From contig JAPPKP010000325.1 of assembly GCA_028819955.1 (NCBI GenBank), positions 1-8,069 on the forward strand: DNA of 8,069 bases, written 5' to 3'. The DNA comes from Rhodospirillaceae bacterium (GTDB taxonomy: Bacteria; Pseudomonadota; Alphaproteobacteria; UBA828). Positions within the stretch are counted from its first letter, which is position 1, and every line of letters begins with the position of its first letter. Below, piece by piece: positions 7,442 to 8,069 of the stretch. Under the pieces are notes generated by a model, which saw only the letters and a program-made list of their open reading frames with translations, was not told the DNA's origin and did not search any database. The position numbers and the translations under genes were made by a program.

Positions 7442-7942
7442 ATGCGCAGATGGTACGTTGTCCAAACGCGGCCCCGTCAGGAGCAGCGCGCCGAAGTCAA
7501 CCTGGCACGCCAGGGGTATCGGGTGTGGCTGCCGGTGATGGAGCGCTCCCGCCGCCGGGCGAAGCGCATCGAGACCGGGCGCGCACCGCTCTTTCCGCAG
7601 TACCTGTTCGTGGAACTCGATATCGGGCGCGAGCCGTGGCGCGCCATCAACGGCACCTTCGGAGTGAAGCGGCTTCTCGCCGACGATACGCATCCTCAGG
7701 CGCTGCCTGAAGAATTCGTTGCCGCGCTACGGGAGGCGACGGGGGACGACGGCGTGAGCACACCCGCGCCGCCCGACCTGCAGCCGGGAGATGACGTCAC
7801 TATCGCCGTCGGTCCATTCGTGGAGTGCGCGGCCGTCGTCCTGCAGCTTGCGCCGCGTGAGCGGGTCGAGGTGCTGCTGGAAGTGCTAGGCGGGCGGGTT
7901 CCGGCCCGGCTTCCGAGACGATCGGTCATCGCCGCCGCCTGA
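7442..7942 (+). CDS. NusG/RfaH-family transcription elongation (antitermination) factor paralogue
   Basis: Predicted RNA polymerase-binding elongation factor. The product is 166 aa with an N-terminal NGN domain (about residues 2-98) and a C-terminal KOW domain (about 113-164). NGN signatures are MRRWYVVQTRPRQEQRAEVN, GYRVWLPVMERSRR, RAPLFPQYLFVELD (47-60) and INGTFGVKRLL (69-79); these resemble RfaH (LFPNYLFVEF, INATRGV) more than housekeeping NusG. The KOW part has PGDDVTIAVGPFVECAAVVLQL, split here as PGDDVTIAVGPF (115-126) then VECAAVVLQL (127-136), and RVEVLLEVLGG. The usual glycine after GPF is replaced (V127, E128). The gene does not sit in the secE-nusG-rplK context of housekeeping nusG. 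It stands alone, with ilvE divergent and a convergent gene downstream, so it is probably a specialised paralogue with particular target operons. Those targets are not in the window: no surface-polysaccharide genes and no ops-like element (GGCGGTAG) were seen. The start is set by GGAGG at 7431..7435. Confidence 0.88.
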   Translation: MRRWYVVQTRPRQEQRAEVNLARQGYRVWLPVMERSRRRAKRIETGRAPLFPQYLFVELDIGREPWRAINGTFGVKRLLADDTHPQALPEEFVAALREATGDDGVSTPAPPDLQPGDDVTIAVGPFVECAAVVLQLAPRERVEVLLEVLGGRVPARLPRRSVIAAA

Positions 7943-7957
7943 ACCTCCGGCCGGCAC

Positions 7958-7978
7958 GCCGGGACCGCGAGGCCCGGC
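7958..7978. terminator. GC hairpin between convergent genes, candidate bidirectional terminator
   Basis: GCCGGG and CCCGGC pair perfectly (6 bp). Two further C-G pairs follow beyond a bulged A, closing a GCGA (GNRA) tetraloop on the plus strand. It starts 15 nt after the stop of the nusG-like gene and abuts the stop of the convergent gene. No T-run follows on either side, so efficient intrinsic termination is uncertain; the location is the main argument. Confidence 0.4.
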
Positions 7979-8069
7979 TTATCCCTTGCCCCGGTAGATG
8001 CCGATGACCGTGTTCAGCATGGCGAGCGCGTCGGCGCGCGGGCGCTGGAAGCTGTTGCGGCCGATGATC
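7979..8069 (-). CDS. C-terminus of a probable class I (DhnA-type) fructose-bisphosphate aldolase (partial)
   Basis: Only the last 29 codons and TAA are in the window; the gene enters from the right edge on the minus strand. The visible peptide begins IIGRNSFQRPRADAL and ends IGIYRGKG. The (I/L)(I/V)GRN.FQRP block followed by a short helix and the very C-terminus matches the end of bacterial and archaeal class I fructose-bisphosphate aldolases of the DhnA/FbaB family; E. coli FbaB has GLILGRKAFKKS followed by a helix ending NAVQDVYL. This family uses a Schiff-base lysine, which lies outside the window. A related DeoC/LacD-fold aldolase is the main alternative. The gene is convergent with the nusG-like gene across 36 bp. 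Confidence 0.7.
   Translation of the reverse strand, partial: IIGRNSFQRPRADALAMLNTVIGIYRGKG

Overview
The window is chromosomal, high-GC DNA (roughly two-thirds G+C by eye). It comes most likely from an alphaproteobacterium, and the protein sequences look closest to Rhodospirillales-type families. That placement is inferred from gene order (mreB-mreC-mreD-mrdA-rodA) and from the character of the MreB and PBP2 sequences; no 16S or other strong marker is present. I see no mobile element, CRISPR array, tRNA or rRNA. The window reads as a core housekeeping region, not an accessory island.

Region 1 (1..5395, + strand) is the cell-elongation (Rod/elongasome) cluster. It holds mreB (5' end outside the window), mreC, mreD, mrdA (PBP2) and rodA. 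A 51-bp gap with a small GC hairpin and a near-perfect Shine-Dalgarno separates mreB from mreC. From mreC onwards the genes touch or overlap (GTGA/TGATG overlaps or a 1-nt gap), which suggests translational coupling. Together they encode the whole core machine: the MreB actin-like filament, the MreC periplasmic scaffold, the MreD membrane partner, the SEDS glycosyltransferase RodA and its cognate transpeptidase PBP2.

Region 2 (5413..7199, - strand, convergent with rodA across 17 bp) is a two-gene unit. An upstream branched-chain aminotransferase (ilvE) is followed 50 bp later by a member of the 2-keto-4-pentenoate hydratase / FAH-related family, which has its own Shine-Dalgarno. The substrate of the second enzyme cannot be read from the sequence.

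Region 3 is a 242-bp divergent intergenic region (7200..7441) containing a perfect 14-bp palindrome. It is followed by a stand-alone NusG/RfaH-family transcription elongation factor (7442..7942, +). The window ends with the last 29 codons of a convergent gene (- strand), most probably a class I (DhnA-type) fructose-bisphosphate aldolase. A GC hairpin sits in the short gap between the two.

I did not find a clearly undescribed system. The points most worth a second look are the specialised NusG paralogue, a tight cysteine/histidine cluster next to the PBP2 active site, and the unexplained pairing of ilvE with the hydratase-family enzyme.
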